From: Silanimonas sp021297925
Lineage (GTDB): Bacteria > Pseudomonadota > Gammaproteobacteria > Xanthomonadales > Xanthomonadaceae
Direction of reading: 5' to 3'
NCBI GenBank assembly: GCA_027532825.1
Contig: JAPZTL010000008.1
Coordinates: 124,001 to 188,000 of the forward strand
Length of the DNA: 64,000 nucleotides
Below, one piece after another: positions 51,209-62,062 of this stretch. Each line of letters starts with the position of its first letter. Within the stretch, counting starts at the first letter, position 1. The position numbers and the translations under genes are program-made. Below the pieces are notes generated by a model. That model did not search any database, was not told where the DNA came from, and saw only the letters and a program-made list of their open reading frames with translations.

Positions 51209-53349
51209 CCATGACCGTCTCCCCGCGTCCGCTGCTCGCCGCCGCCATCGCCACCGTGCTGGCGGGCTGCGCGACCACGCCCCTTCCCGAGATCGCCCGC
51301 AACCCGGCGCCCCCGCCGCAGCCGGTGATCGCCCGCGGCGACGGCGAGGCCCTTGGCGGCACGCCGCGCGCTGACGCCCGCTTGCAGGAGGGCACCGGCC
51401 GCACGATCGACGAGACGGTGGCCGCGTCGCCGCCGCCGCAGCTGCCCGAAGGCGGCGAGGCCACCTTCAACTTCGAGGGCGAGTCGCTGCATGCGGTGGT
51501 CAAGGCCATCCTCGGCGACCTGCTGCAGCAGAACTACGTGATCGCCCCGACCGTGCAGGGCACCGTGACGCTCGCCACGCCGCGCCCGGTCAGCCCGGCG
51601 CAGGCGCTGTCGCTACTGGAGATGGTGCTGGGCTGGAACAACGCCCGATTGGTCTGGAGCAACGGCCGCTACGCGATCCTGCCCGCCGACCAGGCGGTCG
51701 CCGGCAACCTGTCGCCGCGCACCGGCGACACCACCGACGCGCGCGGCTTCGAGCTGCGCGCCGTGCCGCTGCAATACGTCTCCGCGACGGAGATGCAGAA
51801 GCTGCTCAAGCCCTACGTCCGCGAAGGCGCGATCGTGCAGGCCGACAACGCGCGCAACCTGCTGGTGCTCTCTGGCAGCCGTGGGGAGCTCGACAACTAC
51901 CTGCGTACGGTGCGCATCTTCGACGTCGACTGGCTGAAGGGCATGTCCGTCGGCGTGTTCCCGATCCAGGGCAGCGAGCCGGAGAAGGTCATCACCGCGC
52001 TGGAGAAGGTGTTCGGCGAGGAGAGCGGGTCGCCGCTGGCCGGCATGTTCCGTTTCCTGCCGGTCGAGGGCAGCAACTCGATCATCGTGATCACGCCGCA
52101 GCCGCGCTACCTGCGCGAGGCGCAGCAGTGGATCGAGCGCATCGACCTCGCGGGGGAGGGCGCGCGCCTGTTCGTGTACGAGGTGAAGTACATGAAGGCG
52201 GCCGACCTCGCGACCCAGCTCGGGACGGTCTTCGACGCTTCGGTGTCGGCCTCGTCCGGCGGGTCCGCCGACATCGCGCCGGGCCTGACCCCCGTGACGC
52301 TGGGCGACGTCTCTCGCGCGCCGGCGCAGATCTCGCAGCCGTCCCCGGTCCCGGGCCCGACCGGTGGAACGGGGTCGAAGGGGTCCGGCGACTCGGGCAT
52401 CGGCATCAGCGCGATCGACGAGAGCAACGCCCTGATGGTGCGCGCCAGCCCGGCGCAGTGGGAGTCGATCCGCCGGGCGATCGAGCGGCTCGACGTGATG
52501 CCGGCGCAGGTGCACATCGAGGCGCAGGTCCTCGAGGTGACGCTGCAGGGCAGCCTCGCCTACGGCGTGAACTGGTTCTTTGACAATGCCGTGCCGGCCG
52601 AGCTGCGCAACCTGCGCCCGGGGCGCGGCAGCCTTGGCCAAGTGGCCGGCCGGATCCAGCAGGCCACCGGGACAGGGGGCGTTCCCGGCCCGGCGTCGCT
52701 GGCCTACACCTTCGCGTCCGCCGACGCGGCGGCCATCGTCAACCTGCTCGACAGCCAGACCGACGTCCGAATCCTGTCGACGCCCTCGCTGTTCGTGCGC
52801 AACAACGCGCGGGCCGCGCTGAACGTCGGCCAGAACCTCGCCGTCGCCAGCACCAGCTTCACGCCGGGCACCGGAACCGTGACCCCGAACCCCGGCGGCA
52901 GCACGATCGCGAACGTGCAGTACCTGACCACCGGCACCAGCTTGAAAGTGAAGCCCCGGATCGGCGGCGACGGCATGGTCTTCCTCGAGATCGAGCAGGA
53001 GATCAGCTCGCCGAGCGACACCTCGGGCGCCAGTGGCAACCCGAATGTCAGCACCCGCACGGTCAAGACCGAGGCGATGGTGCGCGACGGCGAGACGGTG
53101 ATGCTGGGCGGCCTGATCAGCCAGACCGACAGCCGGTCCAGCTCGGGCGCGCCGGGCCTGTCGCGCCTGCCGGTCGTCGGTGGCCTGTTCGGCCAGCAGG
53201 GCCGCGCCAACGCGCGCAGCGAGGTGCTGCTGCTGATCACGCCGCGCGTCGTCCGCAGCAGCGAGGGCGCACGCACCCTCACCGACGACTACATCCAGCG
53301 CTTCCAGGGCATGGCGCCGCCGGCCGGCGCCGCCGCCCCGGAGCGCTGA
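51205..53349 (+). CDS. gspD: Type II secretion secretin GspD (XpsD), lipoprotein
   Basis: A 714-residue outer-membrane channel. The signal sequence ends in the lipobox LAGC, fitting the known lipoprotein nature of Xanthomonas XpsD. Order: Pro-rich linker (30-75), N0 domain (about 80-150), N1-N3 domains (170-420, with a Gly/Ser/Pro-rich insertion at about 350-395), secretin domain with VRILSTPSLFVRNN and the C-terminal GGLISQTD...LPVVGGLFG. It is the last xps gene, and the Wzm-like gene follows 9 bases later. Confidence 0.95.
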   Translation: MTMTVSPRPLLAAAIATVLAGCATTPLPEIARNPAPPPQPVIARGDGEALGGTPRADARLQEGTGRTIDETVAASPPPQLPEGGEATFNFEGESLHAVVKAILGDLLQQNYVIAPTVQGTVTLATPRPVSPAQALSLLEMVLGWNNARLVWSNGRYAILPADQAVAGNLSPRTGDTTDARGFELRAVPLQYVSATEMQKLLKPYVREGAIVQADNARNLLVLSGSRGELDNYLRTVRIFDVDWLKGMSVGVFPIQGSEPEKVITALEKVFGEESGSPLAGMFRFLPVEGSNSIIVITPQPRYLREAQQWIERIDLAGEGARLFVYEVKYMKAADLATQLGTVFDASVSASSGGSADIAPGLTPVTLGDVSRAPAQISQPSPVPGPTGGTGSKGSGDSGIGISAIDESNALMVRASPAQWESIRRAIERLDVMPAQVHIEAQVLEVTLQGSLAYGVNWFFDNAVPAELRNLRPGRGSLGQVAGRIQQATGTGGVPGPASLAYTFASADAAAIVNLLDSQTDVRILSTPSLFVRNNARAALNVGQNLAVASTSFTPGTGTVTPNPGGSTIANVQYLTTGTSLKVKPRIGGDGMVFLEIEQEISSPSDTSGASGNPNVSTRTVKTEAMVRDGETVMLGGLISQTDSRSSSGAPGLSRLPVVGGLFGQQGRANARSEVLLLITPRVVRSSEGARTLTDDYIQRFQGMAPPAGAAAPER

Positions 53350-53358
53350 GCCCGGACC

Positions 53359-54132
53359 ATGGCGGTCGCCCACCGCGCCGTGCTGCGCGAACTCCTCGCG
53401 CGCGAGTGGCGCGAGCGTTACCAGGGCAGCCTGCTCGGCGGCGCGTGGCTGGGCCTGCAGCCGCTGCTGCAGCTCGGCGTGCTGGCCCTCGTGTTCGGGA
53501 CCCTGCTGCCCGCGCGTGCGGGCGGCGCGGGGTTGCCGTATCCGGCCTTCCTCGCGCTGGGCCTGTTCCCGTGGCTGCTGTTCGCGAACGCGGTGAATCG
53601 CGCCACCACGACCTACCTCGACCACGCCGGCCTGATCGCCCGCGTGCCCTTGCCGGCATCGCTGTACGTGCACGCCCGCGTGCTGGCCAGCGTGCTGGTC
53701 GATGGCCTTGGGTTGCTGGTCGTCGTCGTGCTGCTGGTGGCGACTGGCCTCCGGCCCACGCCGGCCGGTCTCGCGGTGGCGTTGGCGGGGCTCGCGGTGC
53801 TGTCGATCGCTGCCCTTGCGCTGGCGAGGATCGTCGCGCTGCTGCAGGTCTTCGTGCGCGACCTGGCCGCCATCGTCGGGCAGCTCACGGGCTTGGGCTT
53901 CTTCCTCTCGCCGGTGCTGTATGCCCGCGACCAACTGCCCCCGTCCACGGCCGCGTGGCTGGCGTGGAACCCGCTCGCCGCGCCGCTGGAGGCGGTGCGC
54001 CATGGGCTGGCCGGGGATGTCCCGGTGGCCTGGGGCGCGCTGCTGCCCGGCGCCGTGGCGGCCGCCGTGCTGCTGCTGGCCTCGGTCGCGCTGCAGCGCC
54101 GCGCCGGCCGTCATCTCGAGGACTTCCTGTGA
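53359..54132 (+). CDS. wzm: Polysaccharide ABC exporter permease (Wzm type)
   Basis: A 257-residue ABC-2 type permease with six membrane segments. The N-terminal LREWRERYQGSLLGG-like amphipathic helix, LPYPAFLALGLFPWLLFANAV and LGFFLSPVLYARDQLP...NPLAAPLEAVRH are hallmarks of O-antigen/teichoic acid exporters. It moves undecaprenyl-linked polysaccharide across the inner membrane with Wzt. The start lies 9 bases after gspD. Confidence 0.92.
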   Translation: MAVAHRAVLRELLAREWRERYQGSLLGGAWLGLQPLLQLGVLALVFGTLLPARAGGAGLPYPAFLALGLFPWLLFANAVNRATTTYLDHAGLIARVPLPASLYVHARVLASVLVDGLGLLVVVVLLVATGLRPTPAGLAVALAGLAVLSIAALALARIVALLQVFVRDLAAIVGQLTGLGFFLSPVLYARDQLPPSTAAWLAWNPLAAPLEAVRHGLAGDVPVAWGALLPGAVAAAVLLLASVALQRRAGRHLEDFL

Positions 54133-55301
54133 GTGCGCCGCTGCTGGAGGTCGAGGGCCTCGTCAAGCGCTACCCGGTCGTCGGTGCACGGGGGGATCGC
54201 CTGTCCGCGCTCTGGCATCTGCTGCGCGGTCGCCCGCCTGCCCGCGAGGTCGAGGTGCTGGGCGGCATCGACCTCGTCGTCCGGCGCGGTGAGTCGCTGG
54301 CCATCGTCGGCGAGAACGGCGCGGGAAAATCCACCTTGCTCAAGCTGCTGACGGGCACGCTGACGCCCACCGCAGGCACCGTGCGCCGCCACGGCTCCAT
54401 CGGCGCCCTGCTCGAACTCGGCGCCGGGTTCCATCCGGAGTACAGCGGCCGCGAGAACGTGCGCATGGCCGCGGCGCTCCATGGGCTCGCGGGCGAGGCG
54501 CTGGCCGCCAAGCTGCCGGAGATCGAAGCCTTTGCCGACATCGGCCGCTACCTCGACGAGCCGGTCAAGCACTACAGCAGCGGCATGGTCGTGCGCCTCG
54601 GCTTCGCGGTGATCGCGGCCACGCGTCCCGACCTGCTGATCACCGACGAGGTGCTGGCGGTGGGCGACGAGCGCTTCCAGAAGAAGTGCATCCGCTGGAT
54701 CGACGGCTACCTCGCCGAGGGCGGGACGCTGCTGCTGGTGTCCCATTCGCAGTACCACGTCCGCAAGCTGTGCCGACGCGCGGTGTGGCTGCGGGGTGGT
54801 CGCGTGGCTGCCGAGGGCGACGCGGGCGATGTCACGCGCGCCTACGAGGCCTGGATGGAGGAGCGCGATCGCGCCGAGACGCCCGACGCGGGACCGGCCG
54901 GCGAATACCGCATGGTGGCGATGGACGCCCCGGCCCTCGACCATGCTCCGCTGCCGGCGGGCGCCGATCTCGCCATCGAACTGCGCTGGCGCGGCCCGGA
55001 GGGCGAGCGCCCGCACCTGCTGGTCGGCCTCGTACGCGCCGACGGCACCCCGGTGTTCGGCACCGGGACCGAGATCGACGGCGTCGCGGCCGACCCCGAT
55101 CCGGCGGTTCCCGGCCAGTGGCGGGTTCGCCTGGTGCTGCCGGCGCTGGCGCTGTTGCCCGGCCACTACCGCCTGCGCGCGCACGCGATGGACCCCGAGG
55201 CCTTGCGGGTTTTCGACACCGTGGAGCGACCCTTCGAGGTCGCTGGGTCCTCACGCGCGTTCGGGCTGGTCCAGCTGCCTTGCCGTTGGGAATCGCCATG
55301 A
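54129..55301 (+). CDS. wzt: Polysaccharide ABC exporter ATPase (Wzt type) with C-terminal sugar-binding domain
   Basis: A 390-residue ATPase. Walker A GENGAGKST, signature HYSSGMVVRLGF, Walker B LLITDEVLAVGD and switch VSHS lie in residues 1-240. Residues 255-390 form a beta-sandwich like the Wzt C-terminal domain that recognises the finished polysaccharide end. GTG start inside the wzm stop. Systems with this domain usually export chains whose end is chemically capped. Confidence 0.93.
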   Translation: MSAPLLEVEGLVKRYPVVGARGDRLSALWHLLRGRPPAREVEVLGGIDLVVRRGESLAIVGENGAGKSTLLKLLTGTLTPTAGTVRRHGSIGALLELGAGFHPEYSGRENVRMAAALHGLAGEALAAKLPEIEAFADIGRYLDEPVKHYSSGMVVRLGFAVIAATRPDLLITDEVLAVGDERFQKKCIRWIDGYLAEGGTLLLVSHSQYHVRKLCRRAVWLRGGRVAAEGDAGDVTRAYEAWMEERDRAETPDAGPAGEYRMVAMDAPALDHAPLPAGADLAIELRWRGPEGERPHLLVGLVRADGTPVFGTGTEIDGVAADPDPAVPGQWRVRLVLPALALLPGHYRLRAHAMDPEALRVFDTVERPFEVAGSSRAFGLVQLPCRWESP

Positions 55302-56158
55302 GCGGCCCGTCGTTGCCGACCGTCGTCGTGCCGGTGTTCAACGCCCTCGAGGCGCTGGACGCCTGCCTCGGCGCGCTCGACCGCACCCTGCCCGCGGGGG
55401 CGCGCGTGCATCTCGCGGACGACGCCTCCACCGATCCGCGCATCGCCCGTGTCGTCGACGACTGGGCGGGCCGAACGCGGCTGCGCGCCACCGTGGCACG
55501 GCGCGCCGGCAACCTCGGCTTTCCCGCCAACTGCAACGCGGCCCTCGACGAGACGGGCGAGGCCGATGTGGTGCTGCTCAACTCGGACACCGAGCCGGCC
55601 GGTGACTGGTTGCAGCGGCTCGCCGCCTGCGCGGCCGCGGGCCCGGCCATCGCCAGCGCGACGCCGTGGAGCAACAACGGCGAGATCGTGTCCTTCCCGA
55701 ACTTCGTGTCGCCCAATCCGTTGCCGGAGGACCCGGAGGCGATCGCGCGCGCCGCGGCCCGCCTCGTGCCCCGCTACCCGGACCTGCCCACCGCGGTGGG
55801 CTTCTGCATGTTCGTTCGCCGCGCCGCGTGGCGGGCGCTGGGCGGTTTCGACGCCGAGACCTTCGGCCGCGGCTACGGCGAGGAAAACGACTGGTGCCTG
55901 CGCGCCGAGGCCCACGGCTGGCGCCATGCCCTGTGCGACGACGCCTATGTCGTCCACCACGGCCACGCCTCCTTCGCCGCGACGGGCCTCGCCCCCGGGG
56001 GCGAGAACCTGCGCCGGCTCAACGCCCGGTGGCCGGGCTACAACGAGCGCATCGCGCGCTTCATCCTCGACGATCCGCTGCGCGGCGACCGCGACCGGCT
56101 CGCCGCCGCGCTCGCTATGCTGGCGGCCGAGAGCCCGCAGGGGGACCTGTTCCGATGA
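55298..56158 (+). CDS. Family 2 glycosyltransferase
   Basis: A 286-residue GT-A fold enzyme. Seen: VVVPVFNALEALDACLGAL at the N-terminus, HLADDAS, the DxD-type NSDTEP near residue 100, and GGFDAETFGRGYGEENDWCLRA, a rhamnosyltransferase-like acceptor region. It probably adds a sugar to the polysaccharide exported by Wzm-Wzt. It overlaps both neighbours by 4 bases. Confidence 0.9.
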   Translation: MSGPSLPTVVVPVFNALEALDACLGALDRTLPAGARVHLADDASTDPRIARVVDDWAGRTRLRATVARRAGNLGFPANCNAALDETGEADVVLLNSDTEPAGDWLQRLAACAAAGPAIASATPWSNNGEIVSFPNFVSPNPLPEDPEAIARAAARLVPRYPDLPTAVGFCMFVRRAAWRALGGFDAETFGRGYGEENDWCLRAEAHGWRHALCDDAYVVHHGHASFAATGLAPGGENLRRLNARWPGYNERIARFILDDPLRGDRDRLAAALAMLAAESPQGDLFR

Positions 56159-57003
56159 GCGACGCACCGCCGCCGCTGGCCTTCACCGGCGAGCGCTACC
56201 ACCCCGAGGTGCCGCGCGAGATGGCCTACGAGCACTGGCACCGCTACGCCTTCGCGATGGAGCTGGCACGCGGCCGCCGCGTGCTGGACGCGGCCTGCGG
56301 CGAGGGATACGGCGCGGCGCTGTTGGCGCGCACCGCGGCGTCGGTGCTGGGCATCGACGTCGCGCCCGAGGTCGTCGCCCATGCCCGCGCCCGCTATGCG
56401 CATCCTCGACTGCGCTTCGAGTCCGGCGACGCGACTCGCCTGGATGGCGTCGCGGACGGCAGCATCGACCTCGTCGTCAGCTTCGAGACGCTCGAGCACC
56501 TCGCCGACCACGATGCGCTGCTGGCGGCCTTCGCGCGCGTACTCGCGCCGGACGGCCTGCTCATCTTGTCGACGCCCGACCGCCGCACCTACACGGACCT
56601 CTCCGGCGTCGAGAACCCGCACCACGTGCGCGAGCTCTACCGCGAGGAGTTCGAGGCCTTGCTGGGCCGGCATTTCGCCCGCTATCGGCTCTATGGGCAG
56701 CGCGTCGTCGCGCAGTCGCTGCTGTGGCGCCTCGACGGCGGCCACGGCGCCACGGCCAGCTTCACGCAGGACGGCGACGATGTGTTCCCGGGCGTGCGCA
56801 CCTTGCCGATGTACCACGTCGCCGTCTGCGCCAAGCGCGGCGAGGCGCTGGGCGGCCTGCCCGCCCTGTCCTGTTTCGCCGACGCGCAGCAGAGCGTCTT
56901 CCAGCATTACCAGCAGGCCGTCCGCGAGCTGATGCTCACCGACCGCTACGCCCACATGCTGCGCCAGCGTCTCCGCGACGCGGGCCTGCCCGACGGTCTC
57001 TGA
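56155..57003 (+). CDS. Class I SAM-dependent methyltransferase
   Basis: A 282-residue protein. The N-terminal FTGERYHPE segment precedes the SAM-binding motif VLDAACGEGYGAALLA (44-59), then LGIDVAPEVV and DGSIDLVVSFETLEHLADHD. The FTGER..P..P opening is common in methyltransferases of surface-polysaccharide loci. Given the sugar-binding tail on Wzt, capping of chain ends by methylation is an attractive but unproven role. Confidence 0.88.
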   Translation: MSDAPPPLAFTGERYHPEVPREMAYEHWHRYAFAMELARGRRVLDAACGEGYGAALLARTAASVLGIDVAPEVVAHARARYAHPRLRFESGDATRLDGVADGSIDLVVSFETLEHLADHDALLAAFARVLAPDGLLILSTPDRRTYTDLSGVENPHHVRELYREEFEALLGRHFARYRLYGQRVVAQSLLWRLDGGHGATASFTQDGDDVFPGVRTLPMYHVAVCAKRGEALGGLPALSCFADAQQSVFQHYQQAVRELMLTDRYAHMLRQRLRDAGLPDGL

Positions 57004-57006
57004 GGC

Positions 57007-57918
57007 GTGGCGGGCGCGGAGCCGCCGGATCGCCTTGCGGTTGGCCCGCCGCCGGTGGACGCGGTGGTCGTCACCTACGACAGCGCCGGCACGATCGACG
57101 CCTGCCTCACCGCGCTGCTCGCGCAGCCGGGGGTGGCCACCGTCCGCGTGGTCGACAACGGCTCCCGCGATGACACCGTGGCCCGCGTCGAGGCATCGGC
57201 CGCCGCGGACCCGCGCATCGTGCTGCTCCGCCAGCCCGGCAACCCCGGTTTCGCGGCCGGCTGCAATGCCGGCGCGGCCGCCAGTGCCGCGAACGGACCG
57301 TCGTCGTGGCTGCTGTTCGTGAACCCCGACGTGGCCTTGCCGGCCGGCTCGCTGGCGCGCCTGCTGATGCACACCGCGGCAATGCCGCGCCTCGGCGCGC
57401 TGGGTGCCGACCTGCGCGACGCCGACGGCCGCCGCGACCCGGCGGCGCGGCGCCACGACCTGAGCGTGGGTCGGATGCTTGCGGCCTTCGGGGGGCGCGG
57501 CGCGCTGGACGTCGAGGTGGATCCTTCCCGGCCGCTGCAGCCGGTCGAGGCCGCCTCCGGTGCCTTGCTGCTGGTCCCACGAAAAGCCTTCGAGGCCGTC
57601 GGCGGCTGGGATGCCGGCTATCGCCTGCACGTCGAGGACCTCGACTTCTGCCGGCGGCTGCGGGCCGCCGGCTTCGTCGTGGCGGTGGCCAACGACGTGC
57701 CCGTGCTGCACCACCGCGGCGTGTCGAGCCGCGCGCGTCCCTTCTTCGTCGAATGGCACAAGCACTGCGGCCTGTGGCGCTACTGGCGGCGCTTCGAGGC
57801 CCGTGGCCCGGCGCTGCTGCTGGCGCCGCTGGTGCTGGCCGCGCTGGGGGCGCGGCTCCTGCTGCTGGCGTGGCCGCTGGCGGTGCTGCGCGCCGCCTCC
57901 GCGAGCGCTCAGCGGTAG
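57007..57918 (+). CDS. Family 2 glycosyltransferase (rhamnosyltransferase-like)
   Basis: A 303-residue GT2 enzyme with VDAVVVTYDSAGTIDACLTAL, VVDNGS, FVNPDVALP (metal-binding Asp) and YRLHVEDLDFCRRLRAAG, and a C-terminal hydrophobic segment (about 270-290) that may hold it at the membrane. It resembles WbbL-type rhamnosyltransferases. GTG start 3 bases after the methyltransferase; its 3' end overlaps the convergent pyrF by 10 bases. Confidence 0.9.
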   Translation: MAGAEPPDRLAVGPPPVDAVVVTYDSAGTIDACLTALLAQPGVATVRVVDNGSRDDTVARVEASAAADPRIVLLRQPGNPGFAAGCNAGAAASAANGPSSWLLFVNPDVALPAGSLARLLMHTAAMPRLGALGADLRDADGRRDPAARRHDLSVGRMLAAFGGRGALDVEVDPSRPLQPVEAASGALLLVPRKAFEAVGGWDAGYRLHVEDLDFCRRLRAAGFVVAVANDVPVLHHRGVSSRARPFFVEWHKHCGLWRYWRRFEARGPALLLAPLVLAALGARLLLLAWPLAVLRAASASAQR

Positions 57919-58754
57919 CGGTTGATCAGGTCCCGCGTCTCCCGCGCGACCCTTGCGGCGGCCTCCGCGAAGTCCGGCCCGCTGCTGGCGTAGAGGATGG
58001 CGCGCGAGCTGCTGACGATGAGCCCGGTGCGATCGGCGTTGAGGCCATGCTTCAGCACCGCTTCGACGTCGCCGCCTTGCGCGCCGACGCCGGGCACGAG
58101 CAAGGGCACGTCGCCGCCGACGATCGCACGCACCTCGCCGAGTTGCCCGGGCCACGTGGCGCCGACGACGAGGGACAGGTTGCCGTTCGCATTCCAGTCG
58201 CGTGCGGCCTTCTCGGCGACGCGCTGGTAGAGCGGGCGCGTCGCGCCATCGCTGCCGGCGACGGGCAGGTCCTGCAGGTCGGCCGCGCCCGGGTTCGAGG
58301 TGCGGCACAGCACGACGACGCCCTTGTCGGCGCGGTCGAGGTAGGGCGCCAGCGAATCGCTGCCGAGGTACGGGTTGGCGGTGACGGCATCGGCGCGGAA
58401 GCGGTCGAAGGCCTCGCGGGCGTAGTTCAGCGCGGTGCTGCCGATGTCGCCGCGCTTGGCGTCGAGGATCACCGGGATCCCCGGGTGCGCCGCGTGGATG
58501 TGGGCGATGAGCCGCTCCAGCGCGCCCTCGGCGCCCTGGGCCGCGAAGTGCGCGATCTGCGGCTTGAACGCGCAGGCGAACCCGGCCGTGGCGTCGATGA
58601 TCGCCTTGCCGAAGGTGAACACGCGGTCGGGGTCGTCGAGGAGCGACGCGGGATACCGCCCTGGCTCCGGGTCGATGCCGACGCAGAGCAGGGAACCCGA
58701 GGCGGCCCAGCGGCCCGCCAGCGTCGCGTTGAATCCCGTCGCCGCCGCGGCCAT
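57909..58754 (-). CDS. pyrF: Orotidine 5'-phosphate decarboxylase (type 2)
   Basis: A 281-residue enzyme converting OMP to UMP in pyrimidine synthesis. The catalytic Lys/Asp motif is VILDAKRGDIGSTA; the N-terminal CVGIDPEPGRYP and the C-terminal VPGVGAQGGD phosphate loop are typical of the longer type 2 form. It begins 4 bases after ettA on the same strand. Confidence 0.95.
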   Translation of the reverse strand: MAAAATGFNATLAGRWAASGSLLCVGIDPEPGRYPASLLDDPDRVFTFGKAIIDATAGFACAFKPQIAHFAAQGAEGALERLIAHIHAAHPGIPVILDAKRGDIGSTALNYAREAFDRFRADAVTANPYLGSDSLAPYLDRADKGVVVLCRTSNPGAADLQDLPVAGSDGATRPLYQRVAEKAARDWNANGNLSLVVGATWPGQLGEVRAIVGGDVPLLVPGVGAQGGDVEAVLKHGLNADRTGLIVSSSRAILYASSGPDFAEAAARVARETRDLINRYR

Positions 58755-58758
58755 GGGA

Positions 58759-60420
<1,662 letters not shown>

Positions 60421-60491
60421 CGCTCACTCCATTCAGACGCGCCCGGCCGCGGCGGCGCCAGCGGCGGGTGGGGGCATTCGGGGACGCGTGA

Positions 60492-60497
60492 AGTATA
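60492..60497 (-). promoter_or_regulatory. Probable -10 box of ettA
   Basis: TATACT on the minus strand, giving a leader of about 65 bases. A 10-bp palindrome GGAGGCCTCC (60500-60509) lies just upstream. Confidence 0.45.
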
Positions 60498-60624
60498 CCG
60501 GAGGCCTCCTTGCCTCCGTTTGCCCGAAGCCGTCACGGTGCGGCCTGCGATTCATCCGCCGAACGCCCGGTGCGGCCGGCAGCCTGTGGCCTTCCCTTGC
60601 TGCCGCACGTCCCCGGAGGTTCCC

Positions 60625-61959
60625 ATGCGTCTTGGTCGAAAACTGCTCGCGATCGGCGGGCTGATGCTGTTGCTGCTGCTGCCCCTCGCCCTGTTGGGCG
60701 GGCTGGTCGGTGAACGCCAGCAGCGGGCCGCCGAGGTGGTCCAGGACATCGCCCGGGCGAGTGCCAACCCGCAGCGGGTGACCGCGCCGCTGCTGCGGCT
60801 CGACATCGAGCGCACCGTGCAGCGTATGGAGCGCGAGGGTGATGACGCCTCGGTGCCGCGGGTGCCGGTGACGCGAACCCTGCGGGAAACCCGGCTGCTG
60901 GCCGCCGAGTCGGTCACGGTCGAGGCGCAACTGGGCACCGAGACCCGGCGTCGCGGCCTGTTCGACGCCCGCATCTACCAGCAGGAGGCCGTGGTCACGG
61001 CACGCTTCCGCCTGCCGCCGCTCGGCGAGGTGGACGGCCAGCAGTCGGCCCGGGTGCGCGAGGCCCGCTGGGTGCTGGGCCTGGGCGACAACCGCGGCAT
61101 CGCCGCGCTGGATGTGCGTGCCGGGGGCCAGCCACTGCAGCCGGCGCCGGGCACGGGCGTGCCCTGGTTGCCCGAGGGGGTGCACGCCGTGCTGCCGACG
61201 CCGGGGGTGGAGGGCGGCACCCTCACGACCGAGGCCCGCTTGCGGCTCACCGGCACCAGCTCGCTTTTCTGGGTGCCTTTGGCGGAAACCTTCCAATGGA
61301 CCCTCACGGCCGACTGGCCGCACCCGCGCTTCGAAGGCTTCGCCCTACCGGTCGAGCGCGAGGTTGGTGCCTCGGGTTTCCGTGCTGACTGGCGACTCTC
61401 GGCCCTGGCCAGCCAGGCCCCGGAGCGCCTGGCCGCCTGTGGGGGCGAGGGGGGCTGCCCGGACCTCGAGGCCACGGCGGTGGGCGTGGCCCTGCTCGAC
61501 CCCGTCGACCGCTACCTGATGACCGACCGCGCCATCAAGTACGCCCTGCTGTTCCTCGGGCTGGTGTTCGGCGCGGTCTTTCTGGTTGAAGCCCTGGGGG
61601 GCGCGCAGGTGCACCCCCTGCATTACCTGCTCGTGGGCCTCGCTCTGGCCGTCTTCTTCTTGCTGTTGCTGGCGCTGTCCGAGCATCTGGGCTTTGGCCT
61701 CGCCTACGCTCTGGCGGCGGGTGCCTGCGTGGCCCTGATCGGCCACTATCTGACCCGCGTGCTGGGCGGCTGGCGGCGCGGCCTTGGGCTTGCCGGCCTG
61801 CTCGCCGGCCTCTACGGCGCCCTTTATGGCCTGCTGCAGTCGGAGGACTACGCCCTGCTGCTGGGGGCCGTGCTGCTCTTCGTGGTGCTGGCCACCACCA
61901 TGGTACTGACACGGCGCCTCGACTGGTCGCGGGTGGGCGAGCCGCCGCCGCTGCCCTGA
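60625..61959 (+). CDS. creD: CreD-family inner-membrane protein
   Basis: A 444-residue protein: an N-terminal membrane segment (9-28), a large periplasmic beta-rich domain (30-300) with LFWVPLAETFQWTL, and a C-terminal bundle of membrane helices ending in the family signature QSEDYALLLGAVLLFVVLA. E. coli CreD belongs to the CreBC regulon and colicin E2 tolerance; the CreBC genes are not here. GGAGG lies 5 bases before the ATG. Confidence 0.92.
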   Translation: MRLGRKLLAIGGLMLLLLLPLALLGGLVGERQQRAAEVVQDIARASANPQRVTAPLLRLDIERTVQRMEREGDDASVPRVPVTRTLRETRLLAAESVTVEAQLGTETRRRGLFDARIYQQEAVVTARFRLPPLGEVDGQQSARVREARWVLGLGDNRGIAALDVRAGGQPLQPAPGTGVPWLPEGVHAVLPTPGVEGGTLTTEARLRLTGTSSLFWVPLAETFQWTLTADWPHPRFEGFALPVEREVGASGFRADWRLSALASQAPERLAACGGEGGCPDLEATAVGVALLDPVDRYLMTDRAIKYALLFLGLVFGAVFLVEALGGAQVHPLHYLLVGLALAVFFLLLLALSEHLGFGLAYALAAGACVALIGHYLTRVLGGWRRGLGLAGLLAGLYGALYGLLQSEDYALLLGAVLLFVVLATTMVLTRRLDWSRVGEPPPLP

Positions 61960-62016
61960 GACGCCACCGGGCTGAAATCGAATGCGCGTCAGGCCGGGCG
62001 GGGGAGGGGGAGAGGC

Positions 62017-62022
62017 TACAAT
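62017..62022 (+). promoter_or_regulatory. Probable -10 box of glyA-nrdR
   Basis: TACAAT 40 bases before the glyA ATG; no clear -35 in the G-rich stretch upstream. Confidence 0.5.
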
Positions 62023-62062
62023 CGCGTCTTGACCCTTTCCCCTTCGCCCGAGGCCCCGCCCG

